From positions 36,854,366 to 36,918,365 of the forward strand of contig OX463781.1 in NCBI GenBank assembly GCA_949825025.1: a stretch of 64,000 nt of DNA, written 5' to 3'. Below, piece by piece: positions 1 through 11,105 of this stretch (positions are counted from its first letter, which is position 1; each line of letters starts with the position of its first letter). Below the pieces are notes generated by a model. It was not told where the DNA came from. It was given only the letters and a program-made list of their open reading frames with translations, and did no database searches. The DNA comes from Siphlonurus alternatus. Taxonomy: Eukaryota; Arthropoda; Insecta; Ephemeroptera; Siphlonuridae. Both the position numbers and the translations under genes were made by a program.

Positions 1-690
1 GATAGTTAATGAAGACAAGTTCTAATACTCCATCAGACGACAGAAATTAAATTTCTCAATTTTGCAATATTTTGCTTAAATTAGATACAGTTCCATATTC
101 ACAAGTAGGCTAATAGAAGCATGCAATCAACGTTAAAAAACAAGCTAATCTCCTGTGGAATATTATTGTGAAGCAGCAACTTTGTGGCACAAAGTAGCTT
201 CATCAAAACAATAATTTTTGTATCTTCCGTTCTATTTGAAACAAATCGTACATCGATTGCTATTTTCAACTGTCGGTGGATTTGATTTTCAATATACAAA
301 CACCATATCCTGCTTCTTACTGAATTGTATAGGAAATAGATAAAAAGCAATCACAAATGGAAACTACATACACAATATATGGCTTCATCACTACGTTATT
401 TCCTAGCATTTCTAATTACAAATGTTAATTTTATTTATATATTTCCTCATTTTCATTTTAAATAAAGTATTAGTTTATAAAAGTTGTGTTATTTGTTTAG
501 CTTCAATTTGCATTAATATTTCAACAGTGAAATTATAACATTAAAATTTTAAAATATTTTGGTGATTACTAAGTCTATAAATGAGCGTAATATACTTATA
601 CATTTAACTTGATAAGGGAGTTGACAGTTGTTGCGGGTCTTAATAGAATAATGGGTGCACTGGCATCAATAGTTACAAATTTTGAAATTT
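1..690. other. AT-rich intergenic DNA, nothing recognised
   Basis: No coding exon, RNA gene or clear repeat is visible. The one open stretch here (minus 99-350) has AT-driven composition and no family resemblance. Confidence 0.5.
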
Positions 691-1002
691 ATGCATTTTT
701 TTTTTTAAGTTTTTTATTATTAAATTGTGTACAATTACAGTCCAGCCAAGGCCCTAAATGAAGCCCTTAATTAAGCCCTATCGGTTGGAACTAACGATAA
801 GTTACATACAAATATTCAACACGTATAGTAAGCTTAAACAAAATTACCTATATTTATTAAAAATAACAATACAAAACAATATATTAATAATATTAACAAA
901 AGATAAAAACAAAAACAAACAAAAATAAGCACGAACAAATTTAAATTCTTCAACTTAAACAGAAGCACAAAAACAATTAATAGAATGGTATAACAGCTCA
1001 CA

Positions 1003-1574
1003 TTAACGCAAATTATTTAATATATGCCTTTTCAGCACTTTTTTCAATAATATTTTTTGGTCAATTGATCTAATATTTATCGGTATTTCGTTCCAAATTT
1101 TTGGTAGCACCAAATTCCATGTTCTTTCTCCAAATCTATTATTACTTCTTGGAGTTGTAGCAGGTTCATTTAAAAGAGTCTTAGTATTATGATCATGTAC
1201 TCTAGGCTCTAAATTTTTCATATCATTGAATTTATTAATAGTAAGCACAAATTTTGCTTATTCATTGAATGGTAAAACATTGAAATATTTAAAATAATTC
1301 ACGTCACAATCACATTCTTTACCCTTTAAATTCTTTTTAAAATCCTTAGTTGCAAATTTTTTAATTTAGTTAAATTACCTGTTTTTGTAAAACCCCATGC
1401 AAGTACTTCATACAAAATTATTGAGTGACCAAGTTCAAAATATACATTTCTTAACATTCTTTCTGACATAAAATTAGACAATTCATACAAGTTTTTAAGT
1501 AAATATCTTAACCTAGCCATTATTGTATATAAATGTTGATCAAATTTAAAGTCTTTATCAATTACCACAGCCAC
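1003..1574 (-). pseudogene. LINE ORF2 remnant: C-terminal region
   Basis: Two fragments follow the RT core on the minus strand. The first (1,574-1,326) has the DKDFKFDQHL and LRYLLKNLYEL blocks usual after the RT domain. The second (1,248-1,003) has R-NNRFGERTWNLVLPKIWNEIP and a basic KKVLKRHIL end, matching the common C-terminal 'P..WN.LP' tail of Jockey/CR1-type ORF2. The MITE at about 1,665-1,981 separates them from the YADD piece. Confidence 0.75.
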
Positions 1575-1664
1575 ATATTCATAGGTCTTGACTACATCAA
1601 GTACACTACAATTACAATTATCTCCAGTATTATTATGTAAACAAATATTCTCATGTATATATAA

Positions 1665-1981
1665 TGGAGTATTGTCCTCAATTTTTTTTATTGCAGAACT
1701 GGATAGAGGGCAAAAAGTTATGCTACCCTGATTTTTTACAGATTTTTTAAAGCCCGGGAAGTATTTTTAAAAAATTATTGAAAGTCCTATTTGTGACGTC
1801 ACGCGGCGTCAAGTCCTATCTTTTTCTTAAAGAGCGGCGTCTCGTGATGTCACAAAAAGAAATTTCAATAATTTTTTAAAAATAGTTCCCGGGCTCTAAA
1901 AAATCTGAAAAAAATCAGGATAGCATAATTTTGCACCCTCTATCCATTTTTGCAATAAAAAAAATTGAGGTCAATACTTCA
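1665..1981. mobile_element. Palindromic MITE, family M1 (copy 1)
   Basis: This is an imperfect full-length palindrome. The left end TGGAGTATTGTCCTCAA mirrors the right end TTGAGGTCAATACTTCA. The centre has a GTGACGTCAC-type palindrome. The same layout recurs at 13,325-13,596, 18,341-18,664 and 39,045-39,353, with a diverged copy near 4,850-5,110. There is no coding capacity. It interrupts the LINE ORF2, so it is younger than that copy. Confidence 0.85.
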
Positions 1982-3024
1982 TTGCAATTCTACATTTTTA
2001 CGTAAATAAGGATTGGCAACGTACATTACTTTCGTTTTCTTAATATTTATTGCCAATCCATAATCATGAGACCATCTACATACCCTGTCCAAGTCATCTT
2101 GCATTAAATACGAACTTTGTACAATATCTTTATTTAACACTTCTAAAACCATATCATCCGCATACATGTATACTTGACATTTCTTAATTTTTTTCATTAA
2201 TCCATTTACATAAATCAAAATAATATTGGTCCTAACATAATGCCTTGTGGTATACCCTGGTTTACTTGTTTTTTAGTACTAAAAACATCCCCTATTTTCA
2301 CATTCAAATATCTCCTACTGACATACTCACGCAACCACATCAAAAGAGTTTCTCCTATTCCTATTTTCTCCAGTTCAATCATTAAAATTTCGTGGTTAAT
2401 AGTATCAAAGGCTTTAGAGTAGTCAATAAAACAAAAAATTAAGATATTTTCATTTTTATCAAGCTTCCCATGGATGTAATTTGAGAAATCTCCCAATAAT
2501 TGATTTGTTCCTTTTCATTCTTGATAACTAAATTGTCTACTATCAATGATTTTATTATCGCTAAGAAATTTGTTAACCCATTTACAACATGTTTTTCTAT
2601 TATTTTTTCAAATGTTGGTAAAATTGATATAAGTCTAAGATTAGATAACTCTTAATGGTTTCCAGATATATATGTAGGTCTAAAATTAGCAATTTTTAAA
2701 TTTTTCTGGTATTGTATGCGTCTCATACGACATATTTATTAATTTGGTCAAAACTGGAACATAAGACGGACCAGCTGCAATAATTTCTGTAACTGTTATA
2801 TTATCAATACCAGGAGATTTGTTACAACTCATATTCCTAAGTATAATTTCAAGTTCATTTTCTTGTAACATAATTAAATTACATTTATCATACTTGTTTA
2901 CACAATCTGCCCTGTCATCAACTCTTCGAGTTACAACTTGACAACAATGCGTAACTGCTTCCACACCACTAATAAAATAATTACCAAATTTTTCAACAAT
3001 ATCACATACCTCTTTATTTTTCAT
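1979..3024 (-). pseudogene. LINE ORF2 remnant: reverse transcriptase core
   Basis: Three minus-strand pieces in different frames carry consecutive RT motifs. Minus 3,024-2,686 has the finger block with NKSPGIDNI. Minus 2,496-2,215 has palm motif A (FIDYSKAFDTINH) and motif B (NQGIPQGIMLGPILF). Minus 2,218-1,979 has the active-site YADD box followed by the LAINIKKTKVMYV thumb-side block. The catalytic aspartates of motif A and of YADD are both present, but the frame breaks between pieces make the enzyme non-functional. Block spacing is normal for a non-LTR RT. Confidence 0.88.
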
Positions 3025-3632
3025 ATATTTTTATATTGTATCATCCACCGAATTAACCTTTTTACCCAAAAGAGAATTAATGAAAGCCAAAATTTTTTTT
3101 AATATTTTGACTTCTTTTGGTTATTTATTTTTTATAAAAAGCTTGTTTTGCTTTGAATATTAATTTATTAACGTAATTTCTACTTGTAACATAGTTTTGA
3201 ATTTATTCCCTTATATTTGGATTATTTTTCCACTTTTTAAATAGCTTATCATGTAAAATGCATTCGTTTTTTATTTTAATTGTCATCCATTAATTATCTC
3301 TTGATTTTAAATTATTTTGTTTTACACCAATAGTTGCAATTTTTCTTATATGATCAAATATACAAATAGTTTCTGAATACAAAATATTAATATCAATTAG
3401 TTTCAAAAGAGTGTTTCACCTTACCTTATGCATTTCATCTGTAAAAATACTCAGTTTAAAGAAATTACTTTCCTTCTGTTGTAATAATTTATATTTATTC
3501 AATCTCAAGTTGATTTCAATCATATAGTGATCAGTAATTTTTGTAGTTATAACAGCAGCATTTGACTCAACATTTTTCATATTGAAATATATATGGTCTA
3601 AACATGTACTTGATAAATTATTCGGTGGCTTT

Positions 3633-3746
3633 TTTATTTCCTCTCAAGTTGGGCTAAAAATACCTTTTTCATATCCATACATTGCCATTTTTATTTCCTC
3701 TCAAGTTGGGCTAAAAATACCTTTTTCATATCCATACATTGCCAAC
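3633..3746. repeat. 57-bp tandem duplication within the LINE
   Basis: The segment starting at about 3,636 (TTTCCTCTCAAGTTGGGC) recurs at about 3,693, identical by eye over one period of 57 bp. The length is a multiple of three, so the reading frame would be kept. It looks recent compared with the frameshifts around it. Confidence 0.85.
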
Positions 3747-3779
3747 ATCTCTTCGTATTCACATACATTCTTATCAGCA

Positions 3780-4172
3780 TTATTTAGTAAATTTATAATC
3801 ATATCGCCAATAATTATTAGATTTTGTGATTTTTTTTATATAATTTAATTCTAACTCAGGTATAAAATCATGTATACTTAAATTGGGTGGCCTATAAACA
3901 GCTAGCAATATTAAATTTTCAAGTTTAATACAAATGTTGCCAAAACTCACAGATTCACACACAATTTCTTCCCAAACCATGTAATTTTTAATATGTATCA
4001 CTACACCACCGCCCTCATATCTTGCATTTCTTGACTTAATAACACAATCAAAACCTTTTAACCTATATTTATTAATATCTTTTTCATTATTAAAAGACTC
4101 TGTCAACAAAATTGCATCCAAAATTATAAACATAATTGTATATATATTTACATAAAGCACTCCAATTTCCAC
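3780..4172 (-). pseudogene. LINE ORF2 remnant: AP endonuclease part
   Basis: This 130-residue fragment carries the GGGVVIHIK block followed by a hydrophobic strand and AVYRPPN. These are characteristic central blocks of the exonuclease-endonuclease-phosphatase fold of non-LTR retrotransposons. The N-terminal catalytic blocks and the C-terminal SDH block are missing or out of frame. Immediately 3' (3,633-3,746) a 57-bp segment is tandemly duplicated. In a live element this domain nicks target DNA to prime reverse transcription. Confidence 0.75.
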
Positions 4173-4356
4173 GTAACGATCTTATATTTTGATGTATTAT
4201 TTTAAATTTTTGTCAATTGTTATCAAATTCTGTTGATAAAAACGATCTGAGGTTATAAAACTTATCTTGCTTAAATTTTTCTTCTGCCCATAAACTTTCT
4301 ATATTAAAAATAATATATTCCTAACATAATAATAACATTATTATTATAATTGCTTA

Positions 4357-4710
4357 TTATTTAAACCATTTTTTTAACAGGTCTGATTCATTTCTAATCT
4401 TCATAGCTTTCAAGTTTTCAGCTTTCCTAGCAAAAATCTTCCCATCCATGGTCCACACGTATTTATACTCTTGTTCCTTTGCCCGCTGCCACGCTTTCCA
4501 TAAAAGGTTTCGATTATTTAGGGTTAGCTGTTCAAATATGAAGATTTTATTATCAGATGATCCGTTGAATACTTGTTTACATGTTATTTTGTCGACCCTT
4601 AAGTTTTTCCTCAGTGCAATAAATTTGCTTTTCAATTCTTTTGTCCTAAAGTTCACGACGATCACCGGTGGTTTGTCGCTTTCAAAACATTTTAACTTCC
4701 CCTGAAACAC
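4357..4710 (-). pseudogene. LINE ORF1 remnant with FP_C-type domain
   Basis: A 117-residue open stretch looks like the C-terminal half of the ORF1 proteins of many insect LINEs, the region databases call the baculovirus-FP-like C-terminal domain. Features that fit are an early VIVVNFRTKELKSKF block, a central IFIFEQLTLNNRNLLW block (the usual 'NE.LT..NR.L...A' motif), then a tryptophan and K-I-FARKAE-KA segment and a terminal DLLKKWF. In live elements this protein binds the element RNA. The N-terminal coiled coil or zinc-finger half is not visible upstream, so this is a fragment. It lies 5' of the endonuclease remnant on the same strand, as expected. Confidence 0.75.
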
Positions 4711-4849
4711 GTTTCAAATCTTTCAAAACGGCTTCCATATAGTATTCATTCTTCAAGAGAAATCAATACAATTACATTGAATTGCTCAGTAGACCTAAAC
4801 GCTGAAATGGACAACATACATGAAAAAAAATCATTGCTGAAATGAATAT

Positions 4850-5112
4850 AGGATACTAAATTATGCTGCCCTGAGTTTTTTCATATTTTTTTTAAGAACC
4901 GGGACTATTTTTAAATAATTATTCAAAGTCCTGTGATTGCAGTTGGCACCCCTGAAATCTCATTAAAAAGCATAGGGACTGGACGCCTATTGACGCCTCC
5001 AGGGGACGTAGCCGCACTTTCAATAAAAATAATTCTGGGTTTCAAAAAATCTGAAAAAATTCAGAGTATCATAATTTGGTACCCTCTATTCATCCCTGCA
5101 ATTAAATTTTTT
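4850..5112. mobile_element. Diverged palindromic MITE, family M1 (copy 2)
   Basis: The inner-arm signatures of the family are present (TTATGCTGCCCTGA near the left, TTTGGTACCCTCTATTCATC near the right, and a TTTTTTAAGAACCGGGA block). The centre differs and the terminal TGGAGTATCGACCTC is eroded. Confidence 0.65.
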
Positions 5113-6299
5113 CATGTATGTTGTCGAAAATTTATAAATTGTTTTTAAATTGGGTTAAAAAATTTAAAAAAGTTATCCTACGACTATTTTAATTCCATTA
5201 TAATTTAAATCAATATAATTAAAATAAATAAATAAATTTTACATAATTTTACATATTTTGCATAACCTTATATTATAATTGACGTATTTAATAAGGGGGC
5301 CAAATTAACGGTAAGAACCTCCTGCCCTCGTCATTTGCAAAGTCGTTTTTTTCTATCCAAATCATTTTTTAAATATATATATGCTAATTATTCTATTTTA
5401 ACCAATCAGGTAAGAGTGCGCAAAAAAATTCAAACATGCAATTTTAAACGATTTTAAGCTGCGACTGGAGTAATTTTTTTGAAAAGTTGTTCTTATATAC
5501 AATAACATGGTTTACTGAATACCAGCTAATAATAAAGATTCACAAACTACTACATTAGCATGTGAAGAATTAATGACGTAATTAAGAGATTTATTATAAA
5601 TAATTATAATAAAATCATTAAATGATTCCTTTTCAATATTAAACACATATTATAATTTACCAATAGTTATCATAAGATACGTTGATAAGTTCTAATCAGA
5701 CATAAGAAATTGAATTAATATATCGGAATTAATTAAAAAAATTAAATGTCTCATTTTTAAATTATGTAGGATAATAATCAGACCTCGCAATCAATTTATT
5801 TTCAAATTTTATTTTAGCATTAAAAAAAAGTTAATAATCACGAGTTACAAAAACATGATTACTTCAAGAATGAGTTGCACCGGCCGACAAGCTTTACATG
5901 TTTAAAGCTTTGGCTGGACAATATAGTATATGGTTTAAATGAATAATAGAAAAAAATAAAAAATAATGATATAATTAATTGAATTTTTAACGTATTATTT
6001 TAAAAAAAAACTTCAGAAGACTGCTCGAAATTGAAACATTCATGTTGTAAGAGTTATAAAAAAAATACCATAAGATAGTTGATAATTTCGAGGCGAACAC
6101 AATATTTTGAATTATTATTACATTTTTAACTCAATAATTTAAATATAAATTTTTAAATAATATTATAGATTTATAGTGCTGGATTGATCTCTGTCAATTA
6201 AATCAATTAACTACCAAATTGAAAATAAAATGTAAAATTATTGATAACATTTGAGTGAAAAATTAAAAATTGAAAAAATATATATGGAGCATTTTTTTG
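5113..6299. other. AT-rich intergenic DNA, nothing recognised
   Basis: Low-complexity AT-rich sequence with many stops in all frames. No gene or structured repeat could be supported. Confidence 0.5.
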
Positions 6300-6316
6300 T
6301 TATTTTTATTATTATT

Positions 6317-6768
6317 CGGGTTTTTAACTCCCAACCTAGTTGGGGTGGTTAGGCGCCAGCACCGTGCCCAATTGGGCTAAGATGAAGGCACCCGCTGATC
6401 CTGTTGGTGATGTTACGATCCAGCGTCTCCTGCTCAGCTGCGGGCAATGAGGGCTTCCCGGTATACCCGCAAATAACCCATCACACAGCCTATCGGGCAG
6501 GTCCTCTCCTAGGCGCGGTGGGACACATTTCCGCTAGCACTCTTGGGTGCTGGATGCCTTTAAGCAGGGCACTTAGAGGTTGGGATGCATCTTGGGCTTC
6601 TTACACCAATGCCCTGGCCGCCCTGTGGTTCAAGAACCACAGGCTACGAGCCAGAGTTCACACTTGCAAGGTAACCCCCAGCCCGCACGTCCTTCCTGAA
6701 AGCTGGGGGACACGTACCGCGAGCCAGAGAAGAGCCTACACGCAGTCCGTATGTCCGTAGCTGGATGC
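6317..6768 (-). mobile_element. Retroelement family A, 3' fragment, minus strand
   Basis: Read on the minus strand, this GC-rich segment ends in GTTGGGAGTTAAAAA followed by AAT-type repeats (plus-strand ATT tract at about 6,300-6,316). The last 100 bp recur at 10,970-11,065, again followed by an AAT tract. It is flanked upstream by a second ATT tract at 6,769-6,790. No protein was recognised; the plus-strand open frame at 6,404-6,760 runs antisense to the inferred element and is not supported as a gene. Confidence 0.65.
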
Positions 6769-7078
6769 CCTTTATTATTATTATTTTTTTTTTCTTTTCC
6801 AGCATGCCAAAGTTGAAAGTACAGGCTCCATGTAAAACAATGTATTACTCTTCTAACAACTTTATCAGCTAGAGAAACTCGACCCCGGCGCTCCGCACTC
6901 TCGTGCAGTAAACTCCAGGGCTGCCTTTTCTATTTTTATGGATGCACCTCACCCAACCTCCCCATGCGCGCGAAGGAGACGAAGAGAGCCCAGCAACACT
7001 GCCTTCTGCATGGCATCCGCCAGCCGCTCAGCGGATCCACGGCAACCTGGTACTTGCCGAAGCCCAGAGAGTAGTGTG

Positions 7079-7986
7079 TCAGGCACCCCCGCCCATCACG
7101 CCAGCCAATAGGACAACAAGAGACACCGAATGTCCCCGATAGCTTTGTCGCAAGTCCATGACAAGGTCTTGATACTTGTCGCGCTTTTCTGTGTATTTGT
7201 TAGTGATGTTGTGCTCCGCAGGAGTAGAAAATTCAATCACTGTCATGACCTTCTTGCGCTTCTCAAGCAGAACAATGCTGTCTTGGTAGCATGGAGCTGG
7301 CGAGTGGTAGGGAACGAGTAATTCCATAAGATCTTCACCTGGTCGTTCTATACCACCACCTCTACGTCCCCCGGAGCGAATGGTATGACAGGCTCTTCGT
7401 CAATACCAAAATGGTGCCTTAGGTGGAAATAAAGCACTCTCAATGCAGAATTATGCCGCTCAATGTAGAATGAGCAGGCGTAGAATGAGCTGGCGTAGAA
7501 AGAACAGGCAGAGAGCAGATGCCTGGTGGTCTCGGGGAATCGGAAACACGCTCGACACTTAGCATCCAAGTGACGCCCAAACACGACCTGCTGGTACGCA
7601 TGGGTCGCAAACACACCATCTTGCATCTTAATGATATTGCTCACACCCTCAGATGTCAAGCCGGTGGATTGGAGGAAGGCAAATGTCCGCTCCCTGCTCA
7701 GGCCCAAGCTCTCGATGTTCTTGAAAAACACACTGTGCATGTTCTTCTCCATGTGCCTTTGCATCAGCATCCTACACTCCGCCTCCTACATCCTCTTCTT
7801 AGCCACAGCACGAGGCAACCCCGCGAGATTCTCGACTGGCCTCGCTTCCGGCTGTGCCAAGTCCAGCTCTAACCCAAGGATTTGCGCTGCCCTTTCAGCT
7901 GCACTGATCAAAAACGCTCCACTTCTGTACAGCTCATGTTGATACACAGCTGCAAATGGGGATCCACACTCATTGCTACTCGACAA
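7079..7986 (-). pseudogene. R4-like retrotransposon protein: CCHC knuckle and restriction-like endonuclease
   Basis: Minus 7,770-7,348 contains the zinc knuckle CRACFRFPETTRHLLSAC (Cx2C, then H and C), which precedes the endonuclease in R2/R4 proteins. Minus 7,327-7,079 contains VMTVIEFSTPAEHNITNKY then EKRDKYQDLVMDLR, corresponding to the family's D/E-x-x-x-P ... K-x-x-KY-x-DL nuclease core. The conserved PD upstream is not obvious. Inside the knuckle region a 15-bp unit is repeated about three times (7,466-7,510), giving a CSFY-ASSFY-ACSFY slippage expansion. The frame breaks at about 7,340 and 7,780. Confidence 0.82.
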
Positions 7987-8416
7987 GCCATCGAGAGAAC
8001 CATCCGATTGTAAATGTTCTCCACGCCCAACAAGCTCCTACCCCCTGCTCACAAAGGAGATAGACCCGCTCTACCGAGGCTCTCTTGTGGTGGCTAAAAC
8101 TGGAGGACATGATCTTCCTCGTGGTGACATCGAGGTCTCTAAGCTCCATCACGTTCCATTTCATGGCGTCAAACGTGTAGAGCAAGACAGGGACAGCAAG
8201 CATGTTTGTCGCATTGATCTTGTTGCGACCCGACAACCTGGAGCCCCAAATCTTCTTCAGGCGTCGGACATACTCGCAACCAAGTGCGGCCTGGCAATTC
8301 ACAGTATCCTGAACGTGACTCTCACTCACTCCCAGGTACTTGTACCTTGCTTCGGCATCAAGATGATGAATAAAACTCCCGTCTGTCAACTCAACATCCT
8401 CCTTCTCGCCATCCAC
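7976..8416 (-). pseudogene. R4-like retrotransposon protein: RT thumb region
   Basis: The segment has YKYLGV, a YVRRLKKIWGSRLSGRNK block, AVPVLLYTF, and LDVTTRKIMSSSFSHHKRASVERVYL. These match in order the post-RT region of R4/R2-type proteins (YLGI, RRV.K.L.S.L..KN, A.PV..Y, LD..TRK....H.R..V.RLYLPR..GG). It directly follows the RT palm pieces on the same strand. Confidence 0.85.
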
Positions 8417-8457
8417 CTTTCCCCATAGAATGTGTCAAACTGTGCACTTGTTGACTC

Positions 8458-9512
8458 CTAGCTCCATCCCTGTATCTGATGCATAAGCTTTAACACAACC
8501 TCAAGTGACTCCTTCAGCTTGGATTTGCTCGAACCAAAAATTTTCAGGTCATCCATGAAACAGGTATAGGTGACTTTATGTTCCCGACATGAGGGTGTGC
8601 CAGCCGCATAACCGTCCTGCAATCTGAGAATCGCAGAAAGAGGCATTTGTGAAATGCAATAGAGTCTAGGGCTAAGAGAGTCCCCTTGGAACACTCCTCT
8701 CCTGAACACCACATGGTCTGTATAGGCTACCCGGCCTCCAACTCGACATTGGAACCGGGTCCTCCACAGGAGCATCAGGTCCCCGATGCATCTCACAAGG
8801 TCCGGATGAACTCTCAGGATCTCCAGCAGATGTAATACTAGGCCATGAGACGTCATGTTAAAGGCCTTCCTGAAGTCCACCCAAGCCACCGAGAGGTTCC
8901 ACTTGTGCTGGATGCATCTTGGCAGACACACCTATCCAAAAGCAGGTTTTTCTTACACCCCTCGTGACCTCGCCTCGCCCTCTTTTGTTCGTGCAACTCC
9001 ATCCAAACAGGTGGAATGGAATCGCCCACCATCTCATCTAACACACCAGTGAAGGTCTTGTACTGGGTGTTGAGGCAGGTGATTGGCCGGTAATTAGCAG
9101 GAATCGACAAGTCGCCATCCTTGAGGAACAAGCTGGTACGTCCCTCCACTAATTTCTTCAGTGCCCCGCACCATGGCAGTAAAATGCCTTGCAAGGTGCA
9201 CATGTACAGCAGTGAGATGCTTCCACCAGAACAAATGGATTTTATCCAATCCCAGTGCTGCCCAGTTGCGCTTTCCCTTGAAGGATTTTGCAGCACGCTC
9301 AGCTGTGATATCTGGACACAGAGCCTGGTTAGGTTGTAACCTTCTGCATAGCCTCCCAAACTCCTTAAGAGCCTGAGATTCTGCGTTGAATGGAGCCTCC
9401 ACCTCAAAAATGCCCACCCAAAAAGCACGAACAGCTTCCCTCGAAGGAGGATTTTCAGGAGGAGCTGGTCTTTTCCATTCCAGGAAACGTCTGGTGTTGT
9501 TGAGGAAGACAT
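8458..9512 (-). pseudogene. R4-like retrotransposon protein: reverse transcriptase palm
   Basis: Two overlapping frames hold the RT core. One (9,512-8,853) has NYRPITCLNTQYKTFTGVL and the EQKRARRGHEGCK block typical of R2/R4 RTs. The other (8,931-8,458) has motif A (VAWVDFRKAFN, the first catalytic Asp), RRGVFQGDSLSPRLYCI (motif B) and the active-site box CFMDDLKIFG. The frame change falls between the 'GCK..LL.D' block and motif A. RT primed at a nicked target is the expected role in a live copy. Confidence 0.9.
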
Positions 9513-9864
9513 CGTTGTCCTCCAACCACCGCAGGCGACTCAGATTTCTCTCCTTCACAGCCTTCATGGTGCGAATGCGATTCAGAAACTTCCGATTTGC
9601 TACCACCAAAACCGAGAAGCGCAGAGTCTTGTAGATTTGCCGCATCGAAGCCAACAGATGCTTCATTTTCTGGAAAGCTGGTCTCCCGGAACGAACAAAC
9701 TCGACTTCACTCTGGATCCTTGACGCACCTCTTCGGGCTTCCAAAATCTTCTCCTCCAGGTCAGCTATTTGCACCCGGATCTTCTCCTGGGCACTTGGAC
9801 CTTCTTTCTGCTTTGGCAGCAAAAGCTTTGCCGCAGCAAAGACGGCCACATTCAAGTCCATCAT
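9094..9864 (-). pseudogene. R4-like retrotransposon protein: N-terminal part to start of RT
   Basis: This 256-residue minus-strand stretch starts with a charged, probably coiled region (repeated EKI/EEKILEARR). It then has the SREAVRAFWVGIFE block and the segment WAALGLDKIHLFWWKHL, which corresponds to the usual 'N.K.PG.DGI..FWLK.L' RT entrance block of R4-type elements. The expected PGPDG is degraded to ALGLD. The frame shifts near 9,100-9,500 into the next RT fragment. An in-frame stop just upstream of the first Met shows that the true protein began further 5'. Confidence 0.8.
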
Positions 9865-10969
9865 TGTGGACTATTGGGTCAAATACGAAGCAAGCGCACC
9901 ATTCATCGCAGACAGATGTTGAGCCCGGATCTTCCCTCTGGGCTTTCATAGAAATTGTCTTCGTGAGAAACTCTGACTGGTGTTCACAATATCCTCCCGC
10001 AGCTCTCCCTCAAAATCTCGAACCGGGTGAGGCTCAAGAATTGACTCCTCTACGAAAGGCACAGCAGGCTGCCGCCCTTCTTATTCGGAACCCGAGGATT
10101 CGGAGCTTGAAGAAGCTTGCGCCAGAGTTCCAGGCTGAAGGCCCCGACGACTTTGCAGAGAATTCGCTTGGTCACGCAGATTCTGCGCTGAAATGGTCAT
10201 CTCCGGAAGAAGCTGCTGCCACATCTAGTGAAGACTCGCCATATATCCTCTCCGCTAAGGCAAACTACACTCATAGCAGAGAAGCAACTCGTTGCAAAGA
10301 TCCTCCGGCCACCTCCTCCGCGCATGGCTCGGCTGGTTGACTTGCCCCTCATCACTTGGTGCTGCCGGCACATCCGAGATACCGGCGTGATCGGGGGGCC
10401 TTTGCGTTGATCAACTAGGAACCATTTAAATTTACTCGACATGAACGGGGGGTTAGCCCAAACCAAGGAGTCCCCAGCATTGCCAGAATTTGCCTGTCTA
10501 ACTTAGTGGAAACCGGAACAGGCACAAGCATCCACTCTTCATACCAGGCAGTGCCTGATATGGGCTGAGAAGGATCGTGAAGTCCCTCACAGGCTAAGAA
10601 GCTTGTCTGTTGGTGTTCGGACCGCCGCATATGACAAGTCATATACGACGGCCCAAGAAGTCCCCACACCACGGCAAGATTCAGACATAGGCACATCCCC
10701 CTGTAGTGCTTGCACATGCATCTCCCCCAATTACCGGTTGCATACGCGCGCAGTTGGACAAAGAGACACATGCAACATGCTACCTACAGAGAGTTGTTGT
10801 CTCACCCCACATGGCGCCACAGGCACCCTAAATCCCCCGCAACACCAATCTAGGGCACAGCACAGCATGCAAAGCATCTGACACCAATCCCGTCTTGAAT
10901 GCAGCCCAGGAGAAAAGGACACATGCAGCAACATGCAGGGATTGACGTGGGGGTTATTATTATTATTTT

Positions 10970-11062
10970 TTGTTTTTAACTCCCAACCAAGTTGGGGTGG
11001 TTTAGCGCCAGCACCGGGCCCAATTGGACCAAGGTGAAGGCGCCCGCTGATCCTGTTGGTGA

Positions 11063-11065
<3 letters not shown>
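10970..11065 (-). mobile_element. Retroelement family A, short 3' end copy
   Basis: About 95 bp nearly identical to 6,317-6,415. On the minus strand it ends in GTTGGGAGTTAAAAA plus AAT repeats at 10,953-10,969, and an ATT tract of about 38 bp (11,064-11,101) bounds the other side. It looks like a severely 5'-truncated insertion. Confidence 0.75.
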
Positions 11066-11102
<37 letters not shown>

Positions 11103-11105
11103 TTT

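Larger units (their letters stand above)
695..4735 (-). mobile_element. Degenerate AP-endonuclease LINE (Jockey/CR1-like), minus strand
   Basis: On the minus strand the fragments appear in normal LINE order: an ORF1 remnant (4,710-4,357), an endonuclease remnant (4,172-3,780), RT finger and palm blocks (3,024-1,979), and a C-terminal tail (1,574-1,003). A T-run near 693-703 on the plus strand may be the complement of a short 3' poly(A). Frameshifts, stops and an inserted MITE (about 1,665-1,981) show that the copy is dead. AP endonuclease with an FP_C-type ORF1 fits the Jockey/CR1 group, but the clade was not resolved. Both boundaries are approximate. Confidence 0.85.
6791..10952 (-). mobile_element. 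R4/Dong-like non-LTR retrotransposon, nearly complete but degenerate
   Basis: A GC-rich element of about 4.2 kb lies on the minus strand between two ATT tracts (10,953-10,969 and 6,769-6,790). It encodes, in order, an N-terminal basic/coiled region, RT, a CCHC knuckle and a restriction-like endonuclease, split over several frames. This single-ORF layout with a C-terminal endonuclease is that of the R2/R4/NeSL group. Location in AAT/ATT repeats fits the R4/Dong lineage, whose Dong member targets TAA repeats. The 5' part (9,865-10,952) has several stops and no intact N-terminal zinc finger. The block GTCCCCAGCATTGCC near its 5' end is shared with the element at 11,106-12,155. Confidence 0.85.

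Noticed and set aside
6404..6760. 118-residue plus-strand open frame
   Set aside because: GC-rich antisense frame of retroelement family A, with no recognisable motif and no splice or promoter support.
9597..10340. 247-residue plus-strand open frame
   Set aside because: It runs antisense to the R4-like element, whose minus-strand frames have clear RT-type motifs nearby. The plus frame shows no domain.
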